This document shows, one piece after another, positions 21,661-30,992 of a stretch of 64,000 nt of DNA. The stretch's first letter is position 1. The number at the start of each line of letters is the position of its first letter. Made by a program: the position numbers and the translations under genes. Source of the DNA: Nemertoderma westbladi (taxonomy: Eukaryota > Xenacoelomorpha > Nemertodermatida > Nemertodermatidae); NCBI GenBank assembly GCA_032718475.1, contig JAUCBJ010007699.1, positions 1 through 64,000 on the forward strand, given 5' to 3'. The notes below the pieces were generated by a model. That model made no database searches. It had not been told where the DNA came from and was given only the letters and a program-made list of their open reading frames with translations.

Positions 21661-24600
21661 TCAATCTTCAAGGATTCGTAGCACGTCAAAGATAAATTTA
21701 GCAAGCAAATCCATGTGTGCACAACTAAGCACTGTTTCACAGGATTGAAAATTTATTATATTTGTCAACGGTAACCTTAGAGGGGTGATAAGGGGGCAAT
21801 CAAGCAACACATGTCGTTCAGTTTGGACGGACCCGCATCGACAAATTCTTGAGCTCGCTGGTATTCGCGACCAACGGCCAGTTTCCACAGCCAGGTGGGT
21901 TGACAGTAATTTAAATCGTGTTAAAGCAATGCGGTGCGGCTCCGAAATATGTGCAACATGTTGAACATGAAAGAGAGGACATTTCTGTAGTGATGGATTA
22001 AAATCACGGTAAACTAATCGGCGTGTTGAGTTACTATTTGAAACCCTGTCAATCAAGTTGTCACGAAATTGTTTTCCACTGTCTCCAGCGTCTAATAGTT
22101 TTTTTACTGCTTTTGCCATAGGAGATGAGACAGAATCGGCAAGGCTAAGTGCAAACCACAGGAGTTCGTGTCTCTCTGGGTCCTCAATCGATTTAGCTAG
22201 GAAGTTTAGCTGTCTTTTTTTTACGATTGTTTCAACATCTAAAAGACCAGATTCAAGAAACATAAGGTCGTGGCAAACAGAAGATCGGACTCCAAGGGCA
22301 CCCTTTAGCATTTCACAATATTTTACATTAACACTTGTGACAGATGCACCAATCCAAGATTCACAGCCATACAGAAGAGCACTTGTTACACCAGCCCTCA
22401 GAACTTGGAGTTTTACACTTATTGGAGCCATATTATGCTTAGACAAGAATGAATGATACTTTAAAACGTGCTTTGATTTATCTTTTAAGTGCAGGTTAAT
22501 AACATCTGAAATTCTCCCAGACTGAGCAATCGGAGAACCCAAGTAAACGTAATGTAAACAGTTATTAATTGTAAGACTGCTATCAATTACTATAGGATTT
22601 AGATCATCGGCTACACCACCAATAACCATAAATTTAGTCTTTTTCTGGTTTATTCTTAGTCCAAATTCATTACAAAACTGCACTAGCGCCATTAGCTTCT
22701 GAATACATTTAGGCCGAGACGTGGCTAATATTGCAGAGTCATCGACTAATAACAGTGCATGAAGGGCATTCAAAAAACCATCTGGGCCGAGAGACTTCAA
22801 GAGTTTTATTAGTGGGTTAACATACAGAGTAAATAAGTGTAAGCTGGATGGCCCACCCTGCAAAACTCCAACAGATATGAGGAACGTTTCATCTCCAATA
22901 CACCCATAGGACAACCTATACAACTCCCGTAAGGCATTTAACATCCGCGTACCGCATCCCATATCATGCAGCAGATCAATAAGCTTCTTCCTGTTGACAG
23001 TATCAAATGCGGCTGAGAAATCTACAAAAACAATGAAGAGCTTCTGCTTTGTAAATTTCGAATAATTGATAATTAGTTGTAAAGTTGTTATTTATTCTAA
23101 GCAGCCTCTATGCTTCTGTGCACCTGCCTGCTCCTTGTCTGGATTAGCCCATAGACGGATCCGGGAGTGTAACATACTATCGTAAAGTTTTAAGAATGCA
23201 ACCATAACCCCAATACCACGATAATTGCTACAAAGTGATTTATCATCACGTTTGAATACAGGAACAAACTTGCTAGTTCTCCATGCTGAAGGAAAGTCAC
23301 CACTAAACACAATGTTAAAAAGGGTAACTAATAGTTTGATAAGTGCTATTGGGCTATGGCGTAACAAACCTGGCCCAAGTCCATCCACGCCTGATGATTT
23401 ATTGGGTTTGAGTTTACTGATATGATCTTTAACTTCTTCTTCCGATATGTCATCATCGAGGACAGGGATGTATGGGCCTGTTGTATACGGTTGGTTTAAT
23501 GTATCTCTCTCCAAAGTTTCAGAGTCTTGATTATTAAGTAGCTTACTAAAATAAGAAACAAAATCGCGATCTAAAGGTGTGGTGTCGGCAGTTTGTTCAG
23601 GCCTACAAGTAATTTTTCCTTTCCAGTTTATTCTATCCCAGATAGCCTTGGGGCTACCTGCCGTAAGTAAAGATATCCAAGAGCTCCCAGGTGAAGAGTT
23701 TCCATCGAGACTACTTGGGTTTTTACGACGGCTGTTTGCTGCACAGGAAATTAATGAAGTAACAACAGTTCCAGCCACATAATCAGATGAACTGTCACAC
23801 GGAATGTTCATAGCTGTAATTGATGACTGCACCTCATTATTATATTTATTCATGTCTACATTGTCTGGATAGTAGCTCGCATGTTTCGGCCCTAAATTCG
23901 CCTTTTCGTAGTAACTATAGTCACCTAGGTGAGAAGCAGCAAGCGATATTGATGATGAAGGTACCCCATTTACATCGAATCTCATATTCAGATAGATAGG
24001 TGAGTGATCAGATGGTAGATTATTTAACTGTAACACATCGAAACTATCAATTAACGATAATAATTTTAAGCTTATTAACGCGCGGTCGATTTCAGAGATG
24101 TACATGTCTTTCCGTTTAAATGTCAAACCACCGCCTAATGAACGACTATTGAACGTTGCATGGCTAAGGTTTACTAATTCACAGTCTTCACAAAGCTGTA
24201 TCAATCTTTTGCCATTGCTATTTCTGAAAGTGTCAATGACATTTTTAAAAGTTACAATAGATTTGCAATAATTGAAAGCATCATTTAGATCACCAAATCT
24301 GGAATTTATATCCCCCATCAATACAATACTTTCATGTCTTGCCACACCCAGAGCTTTACTTTGAATGTCTGCTATAATTGTGGGATCGAAATAGCGTGAG
24401 TCAGAAGGGGGTAAGTACGCCGTACCGAAAATTATATCTGGAATATTTTTTAAGCGAAACCATATTTGTTCATGCGACTTATCGATGCAGTATAAAAGTG
24501 GCCATAGACTGTTCTTCACAAGTACGGCAACACCACCTCGGTGACCTTTTTCTGTAGCTATATTACGTACGGCAACAAAACCAGGGACACAGAATGGGTA

Positions 24601-24693
24601 TGAAGTTTTTAACTCTTGAATAAATACGAAATCCATTCTACTAAATAAATCCAGTACATTTGGTAATAAAAATTTCTCAGCAATTCCACCCAT
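21661..24693 (-). pseudogene. LINE B1 ORF2: endonuclease-RT with a single nonsense codon
   Basis: ATG 24693 opens an endonuclease (MDFVFIQELKTSYPF, VLMGDINSRFG, NNLPSDHSPIYL). RT follows: KLKPNKSSGVDGLGPG, NYRGIGVMVAFLKLYD, EQAGAQKHRGCLE. A TAA stops the frame at 23092-23094. The same frame then continues with VFVDFSAAFDTVNRKKL (motif A), GVLQGGPSSLHLF (B), LLVDDSAILA (C, with V-D-D) and CRCGSVQTERHVLLDC (terminal Cys/His motif), and ends at 21661. The related copy at 63343-63945 has a glutamine at the position of the stop, so one base change is a sufficient explanation. All other key residues are present. Confidence 0.85.
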
Positions 24694-24740
24694 ATTCCAA
24701 GATAAAAAAGAAAGACTATTAGTTTGCGTTTGGTGTGAGT

Positions 24741-25868
24741 TTAGAAAAACGGGTTGAATGTGTCAATAACCTGATCTCCACGGTAAACCACATTTTCCTT
24801 GTTAGAGAACCAAATATTAGCACCCACGTTTTCAGGCTTCTGTTTTTCCTCATAGATAACAGACTTGATTCGCTGATGCTCTTTGCGGAAAGCTGGGTGA
24901 GAATCCGGTTTTATAAACACCTTTTTATGCCAACCAGTGTCCGATTTTTTAAGCTTGGAGCTGTTTGAGAGAATTAAGCTTCTAGGTGGAGCGCTCTGAC
25001 CCAGTGTCAAAAGAATTGGCCTGGGCCTTTTTATACCACCAGCAACAGTTGATCTTCTTTCTCCAAGCCGACGTATAGAGAAATTATCCACCTGAACTCC
25101 AATAGCGACAAAGATCTCCTCACATTTATCCTCGTCAGTTGGATGTTCTACCTCCTCTAGGGATTCGTTGTCGTTAGCGGCCGGCTGTTCTTGTTCCTCC
25201 AGTCCTAGCACTATTAGTTTCTGTGAACGAAGATCTTTATCCAGTTGTTCCATAAAACGTGTCTGACTACAAATGACGTTTCTCACAGTCTTAACTTCAT
25301 CTTCAACCTTATCAATACGTTTAGAGTTACTTTGAACCATAGCTTTTACATCGACTTCAATAGTATTCAATCTGGCATTTACCTCCAATAGGGATTGTCT
25401 GGTTAACCGAGCTTCATTCAGTAGCTGAACTGCCCATGGTGGTGGCATACTGGTATTGGTTACAGTGGTAGCGTTACCATACATAGGCTGAGAAGTAGTG
25501 GTTGTGTCGAAGTGCGCATATACACCATTATTAGAGAAAACAGTATCATTTGTTAATTGGTTAGTAGAATATGGTGCCAGTGGTCCATTGTTAAGATCAA
25601 AGGGAGAAGTATTCGCCCGCAATCCCGTCGGGTGGGGTGTAGCGGGGGACGAGGTGCCAGAGTAAATAGAAAGATGCGGTGGTTGCGACCAAAGAGCCGA
25701 GCTGGAACCAGTAGGCATACTCGCTGACCAGATCGGTTGAGCCTGAGTCGGTAGCATGTGAGCACCGGTAGGCTGGGTTCCGGTACCCATACCTCCGGCA
25801 CAACCATCACAGAACCCGCCAGCTTTCAGTCTTGTTTGGTGTGTTCCACAACGTTTACAAGTGCCCAT
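24741..25868 (-). CDS. LINE B1 ORF1: zinc-ribbon/coiled-coil RNA-binding protein
   Basis: The 375-residue ORF begins MGTCKRCGTHQTRL with two CxxC pairs (about residues 4-7 and 20-23). It continues with a Ser/Thr/Pro-rich stretch and a coiled coil (about 150-215). It ends with an RRM-like basic C-terminus containing RRLGERRS, RPILLTLG and HPAFRKEHQRIKSVIYEEK. This resembles the ORF1 nucleic-acid-binding proteins of L1/Tx1-type LINEs. It ends 47 bp before the ORF2 ATG. The ORF is intact. Confidence 0.75.
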   Translation of the reverse strand: MGTCKRCGTHQTRLKAGGFCDGCAGGMGTGTQPTGAHMLPTQAQPIWSASMPTGSSSALWSQPPHLSIYSGTSSPATPHPTGLRANTSPFDLNNGPLAPYSTNQLTNDTVFSNNGVYAHFDTTTTSQPMYGNATTVTNTSMPPPWAVQLLNEARLTRQSLLEVNARLNTIEVDVKAMVQSNSKRIDKVEDEVKTVRNVICSQTRFMEQLDKDLRSQKLIVLGLEEQEQPAANDNESLEEVEHPTDEDKCEEIFVAIGVQVDNFSIRRLGERRSTVAGGIKRPRPILLTLGQSAPPRSLILSNSSKLKKSDTGWHKKVFIKPDSHPAFRKEHQRIKSVIYEEKQKPENVGANIWFSNKENVVYRGDQVIDTFNPFF

Positions 25869-25880
25869 AATTTCAATTTC

Positions 25881-26081
25881 ATACAGTAATATCTAACTAC
25901 TCTGTTACTTAGGCCCCCAGGCAGCCAGGGTACACAAGTCAGACAGTTATTGAGTTAGACAGTTAAAGTCAGACAGAATTGTACTGTATTACAGTACATT
26001 ATATCAATTATTATACTGCATACTGTTATCATATTATTCTGTGAACTGTACTGTCACTAACTAATAGACACCGGTACTTAC
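25881..26081. other. Intron 3 sequence next to the exon 3 donor
   Basis: It contains degenerate tcagacagtta repeats near 25942-25980 and runs of TACTGTATTACAGTACAT. No gene. Confidence 0.4.
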
Positions 26082-26255
26082 CTTTGTAGTAAAAGAATGC
26101 GCATGGCCCCAGTGGTTTACTATAGATTCTTTCCTCAAATTTCGGTAATCAATTGTATCTTTACGAACAGTAAAAACAAATGTTGGGGTCGTGTTGCGAA
26201 CTATTCGAGACATCATATCCTTAATGCTTGGAGTGTCCATACTATCATCCGATTC
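26082..26255 (-). CDS. TTLL3: TTLL3-like exon 3
   Basis: It has the acceptor gcacccgcag|GAA TCG at 26255 and the donor ACAAAG|GTAAGT at 26082/26081. It is 58 codons in phase 0. It encodes an acidic start (ESDDSMDT), then PTFVFTVRKDTIDYRNLRKE, IVNHWGHAHSFTTK. The family reads T-x-R-x-D-x-I-D-Y...MVNH...SFTTKVGL here, and the next residues VGL begin exon 4. This is strong evidence for the join. Confidence 0.88.
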
Positions 26256-26404
26256 CTGCGGGTGCAATCAATGTAGTCAAAACGGGAGCTAAATATTTAC
26301 TGATTAGGTCTATATACTAATAATAATTAATAATATATAATGTAATAATAAGTAATTTTATTGAGCCCAACTTACATATAAATTGTACTGTAGGGCCTAC
26401 ATAG

Positions 26405-26597
26405 CTACATCTTTATCGTTGAGTCAGAGTATTGTCTCGGTCTCGGTCTCGGTAAAGTAGTACGTTGTGTAATAGGTTCTCATTTTAACAACCCTGGGGA
26501 CCCTGGCGTGGCTCGATACTAACCGATAGATTGTAAGTTCAACCAACTGATCTAGCCCCGCCCTCCAGTTTGTAAAGTAAAATTGCAACAACTGCAA
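26405..26597. repeat. Fragment sharing words with the CR1-like LINE 3' UTR
   Basis: ACATCTTTATCGTTGAGTC, TCTCGGTAAAGT and GTGTAAT occur here in the same order as at 19287-19350. There is extra copying of the tcggtc unit. It is probably a 3' fragment of a related LINE. The rest of the segment shows nothing. Confidence 0.5.
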
Positions 26598-28092
26598 TTT
26601 TATTTATTTATTTATTTTTTATTTATTTCTTTATTTCAAACCAAACAAGGTTCATAGTAGAAACAATACACCGATCAGACAATATAGTTTACACGATACA
26701 GTACTAAATTATGAAAATTAATATTTAATAGCACAATATTTAAATATTAATCGTAAAGTAGGGACAGGTCATTCATGGCCCTAATTCTAGATTCTGTGCA
26801 ACATGTGCGAATCACATTAATAATGCTATTGGTACTGGTACCCAAGCGCCGTGATAGGCTCTCAATAGCATTGGCTCTAATATGTACAAAGGATGGTCCA
26901 AGTAAGCTGCAGGTAAGCGACATACTTGTGGGAGTTGTGTCGTTAGCCATTCTCGGAATTTTAAAAAGCATTCGAATGCTACTATTATATGCAGTGCGCA
27001 ATTTGTGTTGGACAGACATAGAATAGTTCGCTCTAGCCCACAGCGCGTTGCCATAAACATTAGTACAATAGGAACGAAAAAAACGTATTTTTACATTCCT
27101 AGCACAATTACCAAAATTCCTAACCAAGTAGTTTGCTCTTGCATACTACGCACAAGTCTGGCGCTTTACATCATAATCATCGTCAGTAGACGAGTGGATT
27201 ACGTGGCCAAGAAATACAATTTGATCTACAATATCAATAGGAGTGCCTAATAAGTACACAATACCAAATATAGACTTGCTACAGCATTTCGGGATAAAAT
27301 ATATACATTTGGTCTTTTTTAAATTAAACTTAATTGAGAATAGGTCAGCATAATCCATACATATATTTAGTAGTTGTTGTAAACCAAACATAGTATTAGA
27401 TAGCAGTGACAAATCGTCCGCATATCCTACGTGATTGATCCTTCTACCGTTAATAGAGCAACCAAAATTGCACCGATTTAAAGCTGCACTTAAATCATCC
27501 ATATATACGTTAAATAAATATGGGCTCAGGATCCCCCCTTGTTTTGTACCATTGGTGACATGAAATTTACTCGAACTAAATTTACCCCACGAAACAAACA
27601 GTAATTGGTTACGATAGCAAAAGCATATTATTCTAACAAAAATATCCGGTACACCCCTAGTAATTAATTTAGAAAATAGTAAATAATGATTACATCGATC
27701 AAATGCCTTGCTGGCATCCAACATACAAGTAAATACCGGGCTATTAAAAAAATTTACTGTCTCCTTAAAAGCGAGGATACACAGTTCAGTGCCCGATTTC
27801 GGTTTGAAACCAAACTGATTGTCTGTAGTATCTAAGTATCTACTTACATTAGAAAGTATCAGCCTCTCAAATAGTTTGGAGAATACAGTTGAGATTGCAA
27901 TACCTCTATAATTATCACTCGAGGTGATATCACCTGTCTTGTCCTTAATTAAAGGAAGTATCTTAGACTCAATAAGGCCCGGTGGTATATAGTCATGGCA
28001 CAACATTGAATTAAATAAACAAGATAGAATGCAACACAATAACTCTGTACAGCCGTATTTAAGATGTTCCGAAGATATATCATCTGTACCTA
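26598..28092 (-). pseudogene. LINE C, 5'-truncated RT
   Basis: On the host gene's strand in intron 2. The open frame 28039-27146 has SDNYRGIAISTVFSKLFE, MLDASKAFDRCNHYLLF (A), GTKQGGILSPYLFNVYMDD (B), VGYADDLSLLSN (C) and VFLGHVIHSSTDD. A frameshift near 27130 leads to 27127-26747 with FRSYCTNVYGNALW and NSSIRMLFKIPR. The 3' UTR ends in an AAATAAATAAATAAAT-type tail at about 26598-26625. The 5' truncation is at about 28092 inside the region before RT (DDISSEHLKYG). Confidence 0.8.
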
Positions 28093-28161
28093 TTTATTCT
28101 ATACAGTAAGCCTGTGTGATGACATAATGCTGGAATATTCATACAGTAGACAGTAACTAAC

Positions 28162-28368
28162 CTGGTTCGAATCACAGTCACTACTGTTGTCCGTTCCACC
28201 ATCATCCGAAGAATCGTCATTATCATTAACAATATCATCACCATCATTGTCGTCCTTTTTATTTTTTGAACTATTTTTCTTTGACTTGCGCGGTAAAACC
28301 CTTTCCACCCAATGCCTAGTTTTAAGTGAATGCCTAACTGCGCGATATCCACCCTGGCAGCAAAATAC
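28162..28368 (-). CDS. TTLL3: TTLL3-like exon 2
   Basis: It has the acceptor tatttttag|GTA TTT at 28368 and the donor AACCAG|GTTAGT at 28162/28161. It is 69 codons in phase 0. It opens with VFCCQGGYRAVRHSLKTR and HWVERVLP, matching the family's F-x-x-x-G-x-Y-P-x-x-R...RGWVE block. A Lys-rich and then Asp/Asn/Ser-rich low-complexity tail follows and joins the acidic start of exon 3. Histidine replaces the usual glycine before WVE, and alanine-valine replaces the usual Pro-containing segment, so it is diverged but recognisable. Confidence 0.85.
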
Positions 28369-28522
28369 CTAAAAATATAAAAAATACCTAAATATAATTA
28401 TTACCGTTTAGCCAACCTAATCCCCAATGGTTTTTTTTTAAAGAATATATTAGAACTCATAGAATTGTGTAGAACGTTTAGAATTCAGTAGCATCCTTGA
28501 TTTCCTATAAAAGGATGAGTTT

Positions 28523-28690
28523 AGTCATTATTTGTCAGTCGTACAATCAGTCGTACAATAACTTCAGTCTTAAAGTCATTATTTGTCAGTCGTACAATCA
28601 GTCTTACAATAACTTCAGTCTTAAAGCTATTATTTGTCAGTCGTACAATCAGTCTTACAATAACTTCAGTCTTAAAGCTATTATTTGTTA
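28523..28690. repeat. 51-bp tandem repeat, just over 3 copies
   Basis: agtcattatttgtcagtcgt starts at 28523 and 28574. The agctattatttgtcagtcgt variant is at 28625, and a partial copy is at 28676. Period 51. It is in intron 1 of the TTLL3-like gene. A 10-12 bp imperfect repeat (tataacgggc/tataacgatc) follows near 28973-29018. Confidence 0.9.
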
Positions 28691-29067
28691 CTTTTTTTGT
28701 TTTATGGTTTAAATTGTTATCGTCTTTGTAAATAATATACCTCTCGTTTGTTATAAACTTTCCGAACTTTTATACCATGATTTAACCTGGTGAATAATGT
28801 ATTGAAAGTGACACAGATGGTGGGATCTATCCCGCACAGGGCAGCCACACATCCGGACAGCAGCGATAAAAGGGAACATCGGCAAAATGTAAAGAGGAGA
28901 CCACCCACACTCTATTAGATTATCATAGACAGAGACCACCGCCCCCGCCTAAAAGGTAAGATCGCATTCGATCTATAACGGGCTATAACGATCTATAACG
29001 GGCTATAACTTCCTATAACAAATTGCAGTATTAATAATTGGATATATCGGTTCCTAGAAATCACACA

Positions 29068-29870
29068 TCACACATGACAAACCTTATGACGTCACACATG
29101 ACAAACCTTATGACGGTGGGCTGCCTCAGTTGCGATTGACAAACCTTATGACGGTGGGCTGCCTCAGTTGCGATTGACAAACCTTATGACGGTGGGCTGC
29201 CTCAGTTGCGACAAACCTTATGACGGTGGGCTGCCTCAGTTGCGACAAACCTTATGACGGTGGGCTGCCTCAGTTGCGATTGACAAACCTTATGACGGTG
29301 GGCTGCCTCAGTTGCGATTGACAAACCTTATGACGGTGGGCTGCCTCAGTTGCGATTGACAAACCTTATGACGGTGGGCTGCCTCAGTTGCGATTGACAA
29401 ACCTTATGACGGTGGGCTGCCTCAGTTGCGATTGACAAACCTTATGACGGTGGGCTGCCTCAGTTGCGATTGACAAACCTTATGACGTCACACATGACAA
29501 ACCTTATGACGGTGGGCTGCCTCAGTTGGGACAAACCTTATGACGGTGGGCTGCCTCAGTTGCGATTGACAAACCTTATGACGGTGGGCTGCCTCAGTTG
29601 CGATTGACAAACCTTATGACGGTGGGCTGCCTCAGTTGCGATTGACAAACCTTATGACGGTGGGCTGCCTCAGTTGGGACAAACCTTATGACGGTGGGCT
29701 GCCTCAGTTGGGACAAACCTTATGACGGTGGGCTGCCTCAGTTGCGATTGACAAACCTTATGACGGTGGGCTGCCTCAGTTGCGATTGACAAACCTTATG
29801 ACGGTGGGCTGCCTCAGTTGCGATTGACAAACCTTATGACGGTGGGCTGCCTCAGTTGCGATATTCTTCG
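29068..29870. repeat. 38-bp minisatellite copied from the TTLL3 exon 1 end and its splice donor
   Basis: The + strand unit gacaaaccttatgacggtgg + gctgcctcagttgcgatt (38 bp; 34 bp when gatt is lost) repeats about 20 times. Two shorter units carry gtcacacat instead. Read on the minus strand each unit is GCAACTGAGGCAGCCCACCG then TCATAAG|GTTTGT. This is the last 9 codons of exon 1 plus the donor and a few intron bases. The rightmost copy is the exon end itself (29833). Confidence 0.93.
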
Positions 29871-30016
29871 CAAGCTTTATTTTTTCGTAATGAGATAGAT
29901 GGAGTCGACTTTCAGTCTTTGATCTGCGTAACTGAGGTCTCGTCGGTGTTTGTTGTCCCATCATCCCACCACCATTGTTGCCAAACAACACCCTATACAT
30001 TTTTAAACAAATTAAG
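29833..30016 (-). CDS. TTLL3: TTLL3-like exon 1 (first seen)
   Basis: A possible acceptor, atttttacag|C, lies at 30016, and an ATG at 30000 opens the frame. The donor is CATAAG|GTTTGT at 29833/29832. It encodes a Gly/Gln-rich start, then RSKTESRLHLSHYEKIKLA, KNIATEAAHRHK. The next exon continues VFCCQGGY in phase 0. The family has a helix with a regular A-x-x-x-V-x-x-A-x-x-x-K pattern before that point, which fits. It could be the first coding exon or be preceded by others to the right. The donor is weak, and it is repeated many times in the intron that follows. Confidence 0.75.
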
Positions 30017-30245
30017 CTGTAAAAATGTCAAATATTCTAATGGTTAAGAAGGATAATAGTTATAAAAGTTGTTTGCTATAAAAAAAAAAATTAATTAATA
30101 TAATTAATATTTATTTATGCGGATATTTAATATTCTATTTCTATTCTATTAGGATTAGCTAGTAAACAGTAATATAATTAATTATATTAATTATTTTTAT
30201 ATTATTTATATATTATAATCTTATTATTATTCTCTTGTATTAAAA
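30017..30245. other. AT-rich spacer upstream of TTLL3-like exon 1
   Basis: Poly(A)/TAATTA-rich sequence with no recognisable feature. Confidence 0.4.
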
Positions 30246-30611
30246 TTGGCAGGGGAAAAATCATTCATCGAAGCCCTCCTAGAGACCTCCCTGTATGCGT
30301 TTAACCCAGAAGTTATCCGAAACTACCGGTCGTACCGCTCCGAACGCGAGGAGAATTTTGTTAACGAGGGATACTCCCGCGGTCCAGCATTCCAAACCTC
30401 GGTTTGGAAGACTCATGGCCAGACTAACAGGCATGTTGTCACCCGGACGACAGCCCACGGATTCCACTTTAAAGTCTGCAACAACTCCGTTCCCTTCCAT
30501 GCCTTAACCCCGGAATGCCATTGCAAGTTCTGCAAACTCTCCTGCAGTGACCGCTACCACATACTTTCCTGCAACCTCTGCCCGCCGCTGTCGGTACTCG
30601 CCGCAAACTAA
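30246..30611 (+). pseudogene. Cys/His-rich retroelement tail
   Basis: The 121-residue open stretch (first codon TTG) ends with CHCKFCKLSCSDRYHILSC, a C-x-C-x2-C...H-x3-C pattern. Such patterns close the C-terminus of many retroelement RT proteins. The N-terminal part is not recognised. It is followed by a poly-C run (30625-30647) and an AT-rich region. Confidence 0.4.
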
Positions 30612-30780
30612 CCACAACGCCCGCCCCCCCCCCCCCCCCCCCCCCACTCCCCTCGCATATTACTGTACTTTTATATACTGTACTGTATTGGTATATGTTT
30701 TTCTTATTGGCTGATTGGTATACTGTATCTCATATTTACCCCGCCCGGGGTGTATATATTAATATATATATTATAATAAA

Positions 30781-30838
30781 TTGAGAAGGCCTGAAGAAGG
30801 GGCCTAATTGGCCCAGAAAACTCACGTAACTCAAATTC
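30781..30838 (+). ncRNA. Hammerhead-ribozyme-like motif (degenerate)
   Basis: CTGAAGA (core CUGANGA) at 30791-30797 is followed by a GGGCC - taatt - GGCCC stem, then GAAAA, a short AC/GT stem, GTA (an NUH triplet at 30826-30828) and CTCAA. The CTCAA can pair with TTGAG at 30781-30785. This is the order of a type I hammerhead. The bases next to helix II do not pair well and stem I has a bulge, so activity is doubtful. Penelope-like elements are known to carry such motifs. Confidence 0.35.
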
Positions 30839-30992
30839 GTTTTTCAACCTGTCTGCGGGTGTAGACCTTCAAAAAAAGCTCTTACATGAATCATAATACT
30901 CTCTTTATCTTTTTCAAAAATATAGGCGAAATTAAATTAAAAGTAGAACATAATAATGAACAGAAGACAGAGAAGAAAGAAGAACCAACCTG

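Larger units (their letters stand above)
21200..25880 (-). mobile_element. LINE B1, nearly full length
   Basis: A two-ORF non-LTR retrotransposon on the same strand as the host gene, in intron 3. Its 3' end is AATAAAAC followed by a TA run near 21197-21220. ORF1 is 24741-25868, and ORF2 is 21661-24693 with one in-frame stop. Related truncated copies occur at 60738-61900 and 62230-64000. A 30-A run at 21384-21413 lies on the + strand, opposite to what the LINE's own poly(A) would give. It is probably a separate event. Confidence 0.8.
10972..30016 (-). other. TTLL3: TTLL3/TTLL8-like tubulin glycylase gene (five exons seen)
   Basis: Five minus-strand segments join in consistent phase: 30016-29833, 28368-28162, 26255-26082, 20762-20077 and 11090-10972 (184, 207, 174, 686 and 119 nt). 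All are bounded by AG and GT. The phases are 0, 0, 0, 2, and then one base left over. No stop interrupts them. Family knowledge: TTLL3 and TTLL8 add the first glycine to glutamate side chains of tubulin in cilia and flagella, using an ATP-grasp fold. The rest of the ATP-grasp domain should lie left of the window, because no matching exon was found between 1 and 10971. Introns are 1.5 to 9 kb long and mostly retroelement. Confidence 0.8.

Noticed and set aside
29068-29870. CRISPR-like array of 38-bp repeats
   Set aside because: Units are head to tail without spacers, and the sequence is an exon end with a splice donor in an animal gene.
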